DNA of 64,000 nt from Sulfuricurvum sp. IAE1 (GTDB taxonomy: Bacteria; Campylobacterota; Campylobacteria; Campylobacterales; Sulfurimonadaceae): assembly GCF_004347735.1 (NCBI RefSeq), contig NZ_SLTI01000042.1:124001-188000 (forward strand), given 5' to 3'. The notes beneath the pieces were generated by a model. The model saw only the letters and a program-made list of their open reading frames with translations, was not told the DNA's origin and did not search any database. Positions 25,168-34,132 of this stretch are shown here, in pieces. The stretch's first letter is position 1; each line of letters starts with the position of its first letter. A program made the translations under genes and the position numbers.

Positions 25168-27554
25168 CCCTCGAATTCGCTGACCACCTGACGCATTTTG
25201 AGCAGTGAATCGGGGTTGAGCGAGATCGAATCGATCCCTTCTTGCACAAGGAAGCGGGTGATCTCGGGATAATCCGAAGGAGCCTGACCGCAGATGCCGA
25301 TGTATTTGCCCCGCTCTTTACACGCACGGATCGCCATACTGAGCATCCGCGTCACCGCTTCGTTACGCTCATCGAATACCGATGATACGAGCGCACTGTC
25401 GCGATCGACTCCGAGTACGAGCTGCGTGAGATCGTTGCTGCCGATACTGTAGCCGTCGAAGATTTCCAAAAACCGGTCGGCCAGGATGACGTTGGCGGGG
25501 ATCTCGCACATTGCGTAGACTTCCAGGCCGTTTTTCCCCTGCACCAGTCCCGCTTCGTTCATCACCGCAATCGCTTTCTTCCCCTCCTCCGGGGTTCGGA
25601 CGAAGGGGAGCATCACTTTGACGTTGGTAAGGCCCATCTCGTCGCGCACGCGCGCAAGCGCCTCGCATTCCCACAAGAACGCTTCACGGTACTCCTGCGA
25701 ATAATAACGGCTCGCCCCCCGAAACCCGATCATCGGGTTCTCTTCGTCACGTTCGTACGCGAATCCGCCGTTCATGTGCTTGTATTCGTTTGATTTAAAG
25801 TCGGTCGTCCGGACGATCACGCTCTTTGGATAAAATGCCGCCGCGATCATCCCGACCCCTTCTGCGACCTTGTCGATGAAAAACCGTTTGGGGTCGTCGT
25901 AGCCCTTCATCGCTTCGACTACCGCTTCTTCGTCACCCGCCGTTTTCCCCTTGGCCTTGTCGACGAGAGCCATCGGATGGACTTTGACGTACTGGGTAAC
26001 GATAAACTCCATCCGTGCCAGTCCTACACCGTCGTTGGGAAGTTTGGCGACTTTGAACGCGATCTCTGGGTTCCCGACGTTCATATAGAGTTTCGTTTTG
26101 GTCGGCGGCAGCGTCCCCAGATCGGTCTGCTTGATCTCAAAATCGAGCAGACCCGCGTAGACGTTCCCGTTTTCCCCCTCGGCACAGCTGACGGTCACTT
26201 CATCTCCTTCACGGAGAACTTCGGTCGCGTTCCCGGTCCCCACGATCGCGGGGACTCCGATCTCGCGCGCGACAATCGCGGCATGGCAGGTGCGCCCTCC
26301 GCGGTTGGTGATAACGGCCGAAGCCTTTTTCATGATCGGTTCCCAGTCGGGATCGGTGATGTCGGCGACGAGCACTTCCCCTTCGTTAAAACGGTCGCTT
26401 TCGTGGGGTGAACGGATGATCTTTACCTTGCCCGATCCGATCTTCTCCCCGATCGCTTTACCGACCGCGAGGACGTTGCGGGGACGATCCGACACGATAT
26501 GGTACTGTTCGAGGATGTTTTCGCCCATACGGCGGCTTTGAACCGTTTCGGGACGCGCCTGGACGATGAAGAGTTCGCCGCTTTGGCCGTCTTTGGCCCA
26601 TTCGATGTCCATCGGACGGTATTCACCCGCCTGCGCCGTGTAATGCTCTTCGATAATCATCGCATAGCGGGCGAGAGTCGCGACTTCGTCGTCGGTGATC
26701 GAAAAGCGTTCCTGCAGCTTTTTGGGCGTCGCCAGGTTAACGGTGTGATGGCGTTCGTCATAGCGCATCGTAAGGGCTTTGGAGCCGAGCTGGCGTTTGA
26801 GGATCGAGACTTTCCCTTCCCGAAGCGTCGGTTTGAAAACGTAAAATTCATCCGGGTTGACCCGCCCGCCGACGATGTTTTCCCCCAATCCGTAAATCGA
26901 GTTAATGAGGATCAGATTTTCCGAGCCGTTTTCCGTGTCGATCGTAAACATGACGCCGCTGCTGGCCAGATCGCTGCGTACCATCTTCTGGACGCCGACG
27001 GAGAGGGCGACCGCGAAATGATCGTACCCGCGACTGTGGCGGTAGCTGATCGCACGGTCGGTAAAAAGCGACGCGAAACAGCGTTTGACGTGCTCGACGA
27101 GCATCGTCTCGCCGCGTACGTTGAGATAACTCTCCTGTTGCCCCGCGAAGCTGGCATCAGGCAGATCCTCCGCCGTCGCCGAGGACCGGACGGCCACATC
27201 CACCGAAGCCATCGCGTATTCACTCTCCATCTCGCGGTACGCCTTGAGGATTTCGTTTTTGAGTTCTTCGGGCATCTCGCCTGATAGCATCAGTGTCCGA
27301 ACAGCCTCCCCGCAGCGGGAAAGTTCTTCGATGTTAACGATATCGACCCCTTCGAACAATGCGCGGATTTTAGGCTCGAATCCGTTATGATTCACGAAAG
27401 CGCGGTATCCCTCTGCCGTGACGGCAAACCCCTCGGGCACTTTGACCCCGAGTTTTTTGAGCGAACCGATCATCTCCCCCAGCGAAGCGTTTTTTCCTCC
27501 CACCAAAGCGATGTCATGAATATTCAGCGAATCAAAACGGCGAATGTAGCGCAT
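25164..27554 (-). CDS. ppsA: Phosphoenolpyruvate synthase
   Basis: Makes phosphoenolpyruvate from pyruvate and ATP (producing AMP and Pi), the gluconeogenic entry needed by an autotroph. Domain order is normal over 796 residues: N-terminal ATP-grasp ([32 protein letters not shown]), the swivelling phosphohistidine domain ([19 protein letters not shown] with the catalytic His in TCHA), and the C-terminal PEP-binding barrel ([16 protein letters not shown] and [10 protein letters not shown] with the catalytic Cys). Divergent from the radical SAM gene. Confidence 0.97.
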   Translation of the reverse strand: MRYIRRFDSLNIHDIALVGGKNASLGEMIGSLKKLGVKVPEGFAVTAEGYRAFVNHNGFEPKIRALFEGVDIVNIEELSRCGEAVRTLMLSGEMPEELKNEILKAYREMESEYAMASVDVAVRSSATAEDLPDASFAGQQESYLNVRGETMLVEHVKRCFASLFTDRAISYRHSRGYDHFAVALSVGVQKMVRSDLASSGVMFTIDTENGSENLILINSIYGLGENIVGGRVNPDEFYVFKPTLREGKVSILKRQLGSKALTMRYDERHHTVNLATPKKLQERFSITDDEVATLARYAMIIEEHYTAQAGEYRPMDIEWAKDGQSGELFIVQARPETVQSRRMGENILEQYHIVSDRPRNVLAVGKAIGEKIGSGKVKIIRSPHESDRFNEGEVLVADITDPDWEPIMKKASAVITNRGGRTCHAAIVAREIGVPAIVGTGNATEVLREGDEVTVSCAEGENGNVYAGLLDFEIKQTDLGTLPPTKTKLYMNVGNPEIAFKVAKLPNDGVGLARMEFIVTQYVKVHPMALVDKAKGKTAGDEEAVVEAMKGYDDPKRFFIDKVAEGVGMIAAAFYPKSVIVRTTDFKSNEYKHMNGGFAYERDEENPMIGFRGASRYYSQEYREAFLWECEALARVRDEMGLTNVKVMLPFVRTPEEGKKAIAVMNEAGLVQGKNGLEVYAMCEIPANVILADRFLEIFDGYSIGSNDLTQLVLGVDRDSALVSSVFDERNEAVTRMLSMAIRACKERGKYIGICGQAPSDYPEITRFLVQEGIDSISLNPDSLLKMRQVVSEFEG

Positions 27555-27596
27555 TATGTTTCCTTTTGCATTATTATGAGTCTATATAGAATACCA

Positions 27597-27602
27597 TATA
27601 AT
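27597..27602 (+). promoter_or_regulatory. -10 box of the radical SAM gene
   Basis: TATAAT 25 bases before the gene start in the short region divergent from ppsA. Confidence 0.45.
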
Positions 27603-27627
27603 ACGTTTATCTTTTACCGGAACGCCC

Positions 27628-29133
27628 ATGCACCCTATCATCCTCACAACCCTCAATGCCCGATACGCCCACACTGCCCTGGGGCTGCGCTATCTCTACG
27701 CCAACCTGCGCGAGCTGCAAAGCGACGCGGCAATCCTGGAATTCACGATCAACGAGCAGATGCAAAGCGTCGCCGAACGGCTGCTCGAGCATTCCCCGCG
27801 CATTATCGGGATAGGCGTCTACATCTGGAATGCCGCCGAGACCGCCGAACTGATCAATATCCTCAAAAAAGTCTCACCGCAGACGTTCATCGTCCTGGGC
27901 GGTCCCGAAGCGGGGTATCTGCCCCACCGCGTCGATTTTTCATCCGCCGACTGCATCGTCAGCGGCGAAGGCGAAATCGCTTTCTACGAATTGTGCCGTA
28001 GGATTCTGGACGGCGGGATTCCCGAAGAACGCTTCATCAAGGCCCCGCTCCCGGATCTGAAATCGATCGCGCTTCCCTACGCGGCCTACCGCGACGAGGA
28101 TGTTCAACACCGTTACATCTACGTCGAAGCTTCGCGGGGCTGCCCGTTCGAATGCGAATTCTGCCTCTCTTCGATCGACGAAAAGGTGCGCAATTTTCCG
28201 CTCGAAACGCTGCTCGAAGAGTTCGAAATCCTCTGGCAACGCGGCGCACGCAGCTTCAAATTCATCGACCGCACTTTTAATCTCAACATGACGTTCGCCA
28301 ATGCGATCCTCGATTTTTTCCTCTCCAAAGAGCCCCCCTATTTCGCCCATTTCGAAGTGATACCCGACCACTTTCCCGAATCGCTTCGCCACAAAATCGC
28401 CCTATTTCCCCCCGGATCGCTCCAGCTCGAAATCGGGATCCAGACCCTCGATCCCCTCATTGCCAAAGGGATTAACCGTCCCCTTCGGCTTGAAAAGATT
28501 ATCGACAACCTCCGATTTCTCGAAAACGACACCTCGGCCCACCTGCATCTGGATCTGATCGTAGGGCTTCCGGGCGAGAGCCTGGAAGGATTCGCTCGCA
28601 ATCTCGACACCCTCGTCTCGCTGACCCGCAGCGAAATCCAGATCGGAATTCTCAAAAATCTCTCCGGCACGACCCTCTCGCGCCACGATTCCGCACACGG
28701 GATGCTCTACTCCGACACTCCCCCCTACGACATCTTGCAAAACGATCTTCTGAGTTTCACGCAGATACAAAAAATGAAACGGTTCGCCCGGTTTTGGGAT
28801 ATGTATTACAACAGCGGAAATTTCGACGAGACGGTGCGACTGCTGTCGGAAGGAGGAAGCGTATTCGAAGCGTTTTACGCTTTTTGCGAATGGATCTATT
28901 CGCGGACTCTCTCGACGTGGAAGATTTCGCTCGACCGCCAAAGCGCGCTGATCTACGAATACCTCTGCACGATCCGCGACACCGGAACGGTACGTTCCAG
29001 ACTGCTCGAAGACATTGCCAAAACCGAAGGAAGGACGTTACCGCACTATCTGAAACACGAAACCAGGACCGAATCGGATAACGGCAAAAAAAATGTGGTT
29101 CCAAAACGGCAGGCCAAACGCTTAGAAGATTAA
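27628..29133 (+). CDS. B12-binding-domain radical SAM protein
   Basis: A 501-residue radical SAM protein with an N-terminal B12-binding-like Rossmann domain (NARYAHTALGLRYLYANL; GIGVYIWNAAETAELINIL; VLGGPEAGYLP) and the radical SAM core at EASRGCPFECEFCLSSID, giving the CxxxCxxC cluster that binds a 4Fe-4S centre and S-adenosylmethionine. A C-terminal DUF4080-type domain follows. Members of this group are widespread but their substrates are largely unknown. The cobalamin-contact motif DxHxxG is not evident, so B12 binding is unproven. Confidence 0.88.
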   Translation: MHPIILTTLNARYAHTALGLRYLYANLRELQSDAAILEFTINEQMQSVAERLLEHSPRIIGIGVYIWNAAETAELINILKKVSPQTFIVLGGPEAGYLPHRVDFSSADCIVSGEGEIAFYELCRRILDGGIPEERFIKAPLPDLKSIALPYAAYRDEDVQHRYIYVEASRGCPFECEFCLSSIDEKVRNFPLETLLEEFEILWQRGARSFKFIDRTFNLNMTFANAILDFFLSKEPPYFAHFEVIPDHFPESLRHKIALFPPGSLQLEIGIQTLDPLIAKGINRPLRLEKIIDNLRFLENDTSAHLHLDLIVGLPGESLEGFARNLDTLVSLTRSEIQIGILKNLSGTTLSRHDSAHGMLYSDTPPYDILQNDLLSFTQIQKMKRFARFWDMYYNSGNFDETVRLLSEGGSVFEAFYAFCEWIYSRTLSTWKISLDRQSALIYEYLCTIRDTGTVRSRLLEDIAKTEGRTLPHYLKHETRTESDNGKKNVVPKRQAKRLED

Positions 29134-29154
29134 AAAAAAACGGGGAGTAAAAGT

Positions 29155-29206
29155 GCCCGCAGGTGACGAATCTGCGGGCGGAGTGTGTACGGGGTGACGA
29201 ATCCCG
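29155..29206. other. Two successive hairpins with the same nine-base loop
   Basis: The first hairpin has stem GCCCGCAG / CTGCGGGC (8 bp); the second has stem CGGG / CCCG extended by GTG / CAC past a two-base bulge. Both present the identical loop GTGACGAAT. They lie between the stop of the radical SAM gene and the terminator of the convergent porin gene. Such paired loops suggest a protein-binding or loop-dependent RNA element, but they could also be back-to-back terminators. Confidence 0.45.
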
Positions 29207-29236
29207 CACGGCAAACTTAACATAAGGAGAATTGAA

Positions 29237-29252
29237 AGGGCCCGAAGGCCCT
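29237..29252 (-). terminator. Intrinsic terminator of the porin gene
   Basis: On the minus strand AGGGCC and GGCCCT enclose a TTCG tetraloop, a very stable hairpin, 15 bases after the porin stop and followed by TTTCAATTCT. Confidence 0.75.
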
Positions 29253-29266
29253 GAAGAAAAGACTTC

Positions 29267-30505
29267 TTAGAATTTCAAAGAAGCGATGATACGGAGAGTG
29301 TCAGTATCGATGGTTTTAGCACCGGTATTGTCTTCTTTGTCATACTGCGTATAGATAGCAGTCAAACCGAGTGGTCCGACTTTACCAGACGCGATTACAT
29401 CCCATGCACTGTATTCAGCTTTGTTGGCAGCATTGTTGTTACCGTCTGTTTCGGCTTCACCATAGCTTGCTGACAAAGTTACACCCGGGATCATTTTCGT
29501 AGAAGCACCGATTTTCCACGCATCGGTATCCGATTTTGTGGTGTGCTCACCGTCCATGTAGATGCTTCCCAGCGCAGTATAGATCATTGATTTATCACCT
29601 GTTGCAACGTTTGAGAAGTTATCCGCTTGTGCGATACCGTTCCCGTTGTTGTCGCTTGCAGACGAATACGCCGCATAGATGTTTGAGTTGGCAACGTTTA
29701 CGCCCAGTTTTACTGCATAAATGTCAGTATCGCTGTAGTTGACGTATTTTTTATCCATGTTTGCATACTGAAGACCCAGTTCTACCATGTCGTTCATCAG
29801 TTTCGCATCCGCCTGCAACCAGTAAGCATCCGCAACGCTCTGAACGTCGTAGTACCACGCTTGAACCGTTGTGTTAGGGATTGATTTGTTGATCGCACCT
29901 GCAGCGTAGGCACCGGTAGCGCCGAACGTCGAGAATTTACCGCCGTTGTTGACAGTCGTGTTGCTTGCGGCACCGTTATCTTTACCGACCCATGCACCGA
30001 CCAGTGTCGTATCCGGAAGATCGTTGTTCAATACAACCGCAGCATCGAAAGTATTGTCAACAACGTTCCATTTTTCGGTGAACGCAAGCGGAGTGTTCAG
30101 TTCCTGGCGACCGACTTTGAGGGTTGTTTTACCGGCAGTGTAGGCAAGGTACAATTCGCGAGCCCATGACTGGTCGTCCAATGCACCCGTTGCGGCTGTA
30201 CCATCCGGATTCAAACGTGCGGCAGGAACCTGTCCGACAAGGTTGTTCTCAAGACCGAGCGTCGTCAACGCGTACGCGCTGGCACCCATGCTGAGGTTTG
30301 GAGCAAGATCCATTGTTGCACCGACCAACAATGATACTTCTGCCAACGAGTTAGTCCCGTGGTCGAACATATCAAGGTTGCTTCCCAGTGTTTCTGATGT
30401 TTGATACCAAACTTTCGCTTCACCGTTTACTTTGACGTTGTCAATCGCAAACGCGCTTGTTCCCAGAGCCATAACGGCTACAAGACTCAGTTTTCCTAAT
30501 TTCAT
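29267..30505 (-). CDS. Outer membrane porin
   Basis: A 412-residue beta-barrel protein. A signal peptide (LSLVAVMALGTSAFA) precedes a mature protein made of alternating polar and aromatic beta strands, and it ends IASLKF: a terminal phenylalanine as required for BAM-dependent insertion. Conserved porin segments include ELYLAYTAGKTTLKVGRQELNTPLAF, which resembles the OprD-like constriction region. It has its own strong terminator, long AT-rich upstream region and codon use fit for high expression, so it is probably a major porin. Confidence 0.85.
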   Translation of the reverse strand: MKLGKLSLVAVMALGTSAFAIDNVKVNGEAKVWYQTSETLGSNLDMFDHGTNSLAEVSLLVGATMDLAPNLSMGASAYALTTLGLENNLVGQVPAARLNPDGTAATGALDDQSWARELYLAYTAGKTTLKVGRQELNTPLAFTEKWNVVDNTFDAAVVLNNDLPDTTLVGAWVGKDNGAASNTTVNNGGKFSTFGATGAYAAGAINKSIPNTTVQAWYYDVQSVADAYWLQADAKLMNDMVELGLQYANMDKKYVNYSDTDIYAVKLGVNVANSNIYAAYSSASDNNGNGIAQADNFSNVATGDKSMIYTALGSIYMDGEHTTKSDTDAWKIGASTKMIPGVTLSASYGEAETDGNNNAANKAEYSAWDVIASGKVGPLGLTAIYTQYDKEDNTGAKTIDTDTLRIIASLKF

Positions 30506-30834
30506 TCATTCTCCTTCAAGAAACCGTCCGTAATAAGATAATCTTATTTGGATCTCGGGACTCAGTTTAAAGGTCTTTATCTTAAATAAATCTTTAAAAC
30601 TATAATTTTTTTTGATGGAGTTACAAATTTGTAAGCTTTTGAGACAAAAATGTGATAAAAAGAAAAAATTATACTTTTCACCACGGATGATCGGGATTTT
30701 GAATCAGAAAATCAAATATTCGATTTGATAACTTTAATTATTATATTTAGTATGAAAGAAAAAGGTTAAGAGGTAAAAAGAGAATCGATAAGAGAGTCCC
30801 GCCCCTGAGGGAGGGATAATAATTGAAAAAAGGA
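30506..30834. other. AT-rich intergenic region upstream of the porin
   Basis: A 329-base gap with no credible gene. It holds the porin promoter region (an AT-rich stretch near 30600-30660 on the minus strand and AAGGAGAATGAATG at the start), a perfect inverted repeat at 30711-30729, and the end of the class II cytochrome gene. I see no structured RNA other than that repeat. Confidence 0.6.
30711..30729. promoter_or_regulatory. Inverted repeat, candidate regulator binding site
   Basis: ATCAAAT and ATTTGAT are perfect 7-bp arms around ATTCG, a spacing typical of dimeric regulator sites. It lies about 205 bases upstream of the porin start and beyond the end of the cytochrome gene. Confidence 0.35.
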
Positions 30835-31248
30835 TTACCAGTTACGGATGCGGATATGACACGACATACACTGCTTAAGCAGCTGGGTATAATCATCGAG
30901 CGCATTGTCCATGCGGCCTGCTTCGACCGATGCGATCAGATCATCGGAATAAAGGCGGAGCATGTGCGCCGTTTTCTGGGCGAATTTATAAGCGTAAACC
31001 TGGTCTTTGGGTAGAATCGCCTTGACATCTTCGCTTTCGAGCGATTTGAGTGTCCCCTGCAATTTTTTGACTCCCTGTTTCATCTCGTCACCCGAACTGT
31101 ACAGCCCCCCCCGCTGAATCTGTTCCATCGCGTCCATCATCGTACGCATCTCTTTCATCAGTTCCAGTCGCGGATCGGCTTTCTCAGCCGCGTTCAATGA
31201 TCCGGCGAGAAACACTCCCAGTGCCAGTGACGCTAAAGCTTTTTTCAT
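30835..31248 (-). CDS. Periplasmic class II c-type cytochrome
   Basis: A 137-residue protein: signal peptide (LASLALGVFLAGSLNA), an all-helical body, and a single heme-binding CMSCH only six residues from the C-terminus, which is the class II (cytochrome c'-like) arrangement. It ends IRIRNW. As the third gene of an operon behind an FccB-like flavoprotein and a Rieske protein, it is a likely electron acceptor for that system. The gap to the Rieske gene is 11 bases. Confidence 0.88.
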   Translation of the reverse strand: MKKALASLALGVFLAGSLNAAEKADPRLELMKEMRTMMDAMEQIQRGGLYSSGDEMKQGVKKLQGTLKSLESEDVKAILPKDQVYAYKFAQKTAHMLRLYSDDLIASVEAGRMDNALDDYTQLLKQCMSCHIRIRNW

Positions 31249-31259
31249 CGTTGCCCCTT

Positions 31260-31988
31260 TTAATATTGGATAATTTCTTTCGAAAACTCGCTGAGTTTGA
31301 CGGTCTTGGCCGAAATGGAAACGAGTTTTTTCGACTCAGCCGGTTTCCCGTAAAACTCTTTGATCTCCGGACGGAACGCCTGGAAATAGTCGTGGAATTT
31401 GTCCTGACCCAAAATCCCGACGGCCCACAGGGTATCGTCGGCCGCGTGTTCGAGCACCACCGCATTCAAAGGTTGCGTTGCTGCCCCCCCGAGAACTTTG
31501 GCCCCCGAACCGGCATCGAACGCCGAAAGGTGAGACGAACAAACGATTACACCGCTTTTATCGTACGCCATCGTTTTTTTGTTGGTCGGGACGTATCCGA
31601 TAAAACTGTCGTTCGGGGTCGGGTGGGTCAGCTGGTGGGTACAGATCGCAACGTATGCGACCACCGTACGTTCTTTACCGACACCGCTTTTCCAGACGTA
31701 TTTCTCGCCGTTTTCGGAAGTGAGCTGGACGTCCGTCGCGGTTGGTTTGGGCAGATTGATCAACATACACGGAGTCGAAGCATACGGATAATTGAAAATA
31801 TACGTCACTTCTTTGGCCAGACTTGAGGCTTTGATCGGTTTACCGGCTGCATCAACCAGCTGCGCCTTCTCGTACGCTTTGAAAAGGGCACCGTCTGCGG
31901 CATACAAATTTCCGCGGATCAGCGATGGGCTGACCGCAACAACCGTTGCACCTGCGGCAACAACTTTCAAAAAATTTCTTCTATCCAT
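31260..31988 (-). CDS. Periplasmic Rieske 2Fe-2S protein with Tat signal
   Basis: A 242-residue protein. The N-terminus MDRRNFLKVVAAGATVVAVS is a twin-arginine signal, so the protein is exported folded. Rieske ligands are visible as ICTHQLTHP (Cys116, His118) and VCSSHLSAFD (Cys150, His153), giving a CxH...CxxH site; the extra disulfide cysteines typical of bc1 Rieske proteins are not obvious. Its place between a sulfide-dehydrogenase-like flavoprotein and a c-type cytochrome suggests it passes electrons between them rather than working in a bc1 complex; no cytochrome b or c1 gene is nearby. Confidence 0.9.
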   Translation of the reverse strand: MDRRNFLKVVAAGATVVAVSPSLIRGNLYAADGALFKAYEKAQLVDAAGKPIKASSLAKEVTYIFNYPYASTPCMLINLPKPTATDVQLTSENGEKYVWKSGVGKERTVVAYVAICTHQLTHPTPNDSFIGYVPTNKKTMAYDKSGVIVCSSHLSAFDAGSGAKVLGGAATQPLNAVVLEHAADDTLWAVGILGQDKFHDYFQAFRPEIKEFYGKPAESKKLVSISAKTVKLSEFSKEIIQY

Positions 31989-32081
31989 GATAATGTCCGT
32001 GTTGAATGATTTTTGCGGTGATTAGTGTAGCAGATATTGCATTTAAATTTCCCCCCGGGCGGGGAGAAAATGGGGGAAGCA

Positions 32082-33479
32082 TCAACCGAAAAGGTCGCGC
32101 ATCGCCCCTTTGTACCAGTCGCGGGTTGCTTTCGCAAGGCCAGTTGTACGGAATTTGCCCGTTTTCTCGTCTTTAGGAACGCTTCCTTTTCCGAAAATAA
32201 CCGGTCCCTGGACAACGAATTCATGGTTAACCATGATCGCTTCTTCGGGGCTACCGTTGACCATTGAGTAACAAACGTTCGCGCTTTTGTACGGAAGAGC
32301 CGACGCAACGCTGTAGCTTTTGCCGTGGAGTTTGTGTGCGATCTCTTTAGCACACTCTTTGCCCGACCAGATAGCCGACTGGCCGCTTGGCGGGATACCG
32401 TGTCCAACAACGTCGCCGACGGCAAATACGTTCGCATCGGTAGCCGTCTGGAACGATACCGGTTTTTCAGGGCTAGTCGCCATTTTGACTTTTTTGAACG
32501 AGTCCGGAGTCGTTGCGACGCCTGCCATCTCGATGACCGGATTCGACATGTTGTGCGGAATCAGGTTGAAGACGCCGTATTTGATCGTGTGGGTCGCTTT
32601 TGTCCCTTCGACATCGTCTTTGTCTTTGAAAGTCGTTTGAACGTATGTGATCTCTTTTTTGTCGAAATCGACGTCTACGATTTTGCAGTTTGCGCGGTGT
32701 TCGACGTTACCGTTGTTCACTTCCGCCCAAGCTTCTTTGAACGCTGCGCCTTTCGCGATTTCAGCCGTTTCATTGAGGATGATGACTTTTCCGGTCAATC
32801 CTTCGTTTTTCATATGGTTGGCCACCATGCTTGCACGTTCGAACGGTGCAGGCGGGCAGCGGTATTTTCCGGCAGGAACGGTGATGACGAAATCGCCCTC
32901 TTCCATATTTTTAACCAGACGGTCAAGCGCTACGTGTTCACCGCCGGGTACGAGTGCCGCAGGGGCAAGGCGTTTTGCTTTGGCAACTTTTGCAGCATCC
33001 CAAGCCGGGAACGAACTTTTGTAGTTATAGTCGATACCCGGTGCGAGAACGAGGATATCGTAACCGACCGAACCTTTTGCGGTATGGACGACTTTGGCCG
33101 CACGGTCGATACCGGTAACTTCGGCCTGAAGCATTCCGTATCCGAAGTTTTCAACCGCTTTGGAGTAATCGTGCATCAAAACGTTCAGATTGACGCCTTC
33201 GATTCCGCCGAGGTTGCAGTTTGAAAACGGACAAGACATGAAGCTGTCGTTTTTCTCGATGATCGCTACATCAAATTTAGGATCGATTTTTTTGAGCTCT
33301 TTGGCAACGGTCAGACCGCCCCATCCGCCACCGATAATAACGACTTGGTGTTTACCGAGCATTTTGCCTGATGCTGCCGATCCCGGTGCCGCGCCTGCAG
33401 CGGCCGTACAACCTGAAACAGCGGCAGCAGCGGCGCTGATACCTGCAAACTTGAGTAAGTCACGTCTTGAAAGTTTCAT
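32082..33479 (-). CDS. fccB: FccB-like flavocytochrome c sulfide dehydrogenase, flavoprotein subunit
   Basis: A 465-residue FAD protein of the FccB/SoxF family. The N-terminus SRRDLLKFAG is a Tat signal; VSGC at residue 24 may be a lipobox. FAD binding: VVIIGGGWGG (about 47-55). Redox cysteines typical of FccB appear in SCPFSNCNLGG (Cys83, Cys88) and YRCPPAPFERAS (Cys208), with the C-terminal flavin-binding domain at NVCYSMV. The family oxidises sulfide, or related sulfur, passing electrons to a c-type cytochrome. The usual diheme FccA is absent; a Rieske protein and a class II cytochrome follow instead. Confidence 0.88.
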   Translation of the reverse strand: MKLSRRDLLKFAGISAAAAAVSGCTAAAGAAPGSAASGKMLGKHQVVIIGGGWGGLTVAKELKKIDPKFDVAIIEKNDSFMSCPFSNCNLGGIEGVNLNVLMHDYSKAVENFGYGMLQAEVTGIDRAAKVVHTAKGSVGYDILVLAPGIDYNYKSSFPAWDAAKVAKAKRLAPAALVPGGEHVALDRLVKNMEEGDFVITVPAGKYRCPPAPFERASMVANHMKNEGLTGKVIILNETAEIAKGAAFKEAWAEVNNGNVEHRANCKIVDVDFDKKEITYVQTTFKDKDDVEGTKATHTIKYGVFNLIPHNMSNPVIEMAGVATTPDSFKKVKMATSPEKPVSFQTATDANVFAVGDVVGHGIPPSGQSAIWSGKECAKEIAHKLHGKSYSVASALPYKSANVCYSMVNGSPEEAIMVNHEFVVQGPVIFGKGSVPKDEKTGKFRTTGLAKATRDWYKGAMRDLFG

Positions 33480-33628
33480 ACTTAGGGTTCTCCTCTTCTT
33501 CGATTAGCTTCGAGTGCGAAAACAATAACAAATTCGTCATCGCTTGAGGAGTATCATAGGTATTTAATTCTTAAAGATTTATAACTATATATAAAATATC
33601 AAAAAAAAACCCAAATAAGTTAATTTTA

Positions 33629-33656
33629 TATCATTTAACGTGATAATTATGTGATA
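33629..33656. promoter_or_regulatory. TATCA/TGATA palindromes, candidate operator
   Basis: TATCA (33629-33633) and TGATA (33641-33645) form a spaced palindrome, and a second TGATA follows at 33652-33656. The cluster lies in the AT-rich region divergent between the FccB-like operon and the chorismate mutase gene and could bind a regulator of either. The regulator is unknown. Confidence 0.3.
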
Positions 33657-33715
33657 TTTTCCAAATAACCGTATTCATGCTATCATAACGCCAACCCATT
33701 CCCAAAAGGAAATTC

Positions 33716-34015
33716 ATGCAAGCCGCAGAGTGCCACAGTTTAGAAGAAGTACGCCAGTATATCGACCGTCTGGACGATCAGATCGTCGAGCTGATCGCCG
33801 CGCGCAACGCTTACGTCAAGCAGGCGGCCAAGTTTAAACATTCGATCGATGAGATTAAAGGCGAAGAGAGAATGGAGGCGGTTATGGACCGTGTTCGGCT
33901 CAAGGCGATGGAGTCGGGAGTTTCTCCGAACCTTCTGTCGAAACTCTATAAAATAATGATAGATGAAATGGTCGAAGCGGAAATTTCCGAATTCCGCAAC
34001 GCGAAATCACTATAA
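33716..34015 (+). CDS. Chorismate mutase, AroQ type
   Basis: A 99-residue all-helical protein of the AroQ family. Motifs: LEEVRQYIDRLDDQIVELIAARNAYVKQAAKFK (N-terminal helix with catalytic Arg and Lys), and EERMEAVMDRVRLKAMESGVSPNLLSKLYKIMIDEMVEAE. It may convert chorismate to prephenate; the close relative PchB (isochorismate-pyruvate lyase) cannot be excluded, but no siderophore genes are nearby. A good AAAGGAAA ribosome binding site precedes the ATG. The gene stands alone and converges with the dihydroorotase-like gene. Confidence 0.85.
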   Translation: MQAAECHSLEEVRQYIDRLDDQIVELIAARNAYVKQAAKFKHSIDEIKGEERMEAVMDRVRLKAMESGVSPNLLSKLYKIMIDEMVEAEISEFRNAKSL

Positions 34016-34037
34016 TTTGATACGCCTCCGGAGCAAG

Positions 34038-34071
34038 CCCTGAAAGCGGCAGGGACAAGATTGTCCCCTGC
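34038..34071. other. Overlapping alternative hairpins after chorismate mutase
   Basis: CCCTG (34038-34042) can pair with CAGGG (34050-34054), or that same CAGGG with its flanks (34049-34057) can pair with TGTCCCCTGC (34062-34071, one bulged C). The two pairings exclude each other. This lies in the convergent gap and may be a terminator or a small structured RNA end. Confidence 0.35.
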
Positions 34072-34086
34072 AACCCCCTAAAGCTA

Positions 34087-34102
34087 CCCGCATTTTTGCG
34101 GG
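34087..34102. terminator. Putative bidirectional terminator
   Basis: CCCGCA and TGCGGG form a perfect 6-bp stem with a TTTT loop between two convergent genes. There is no long T tract, so confidence is limited. Confidence 0.5.
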
Positions 34103-34132
34103 AGAAATCATCAGTTCGATTGACTTATATCA

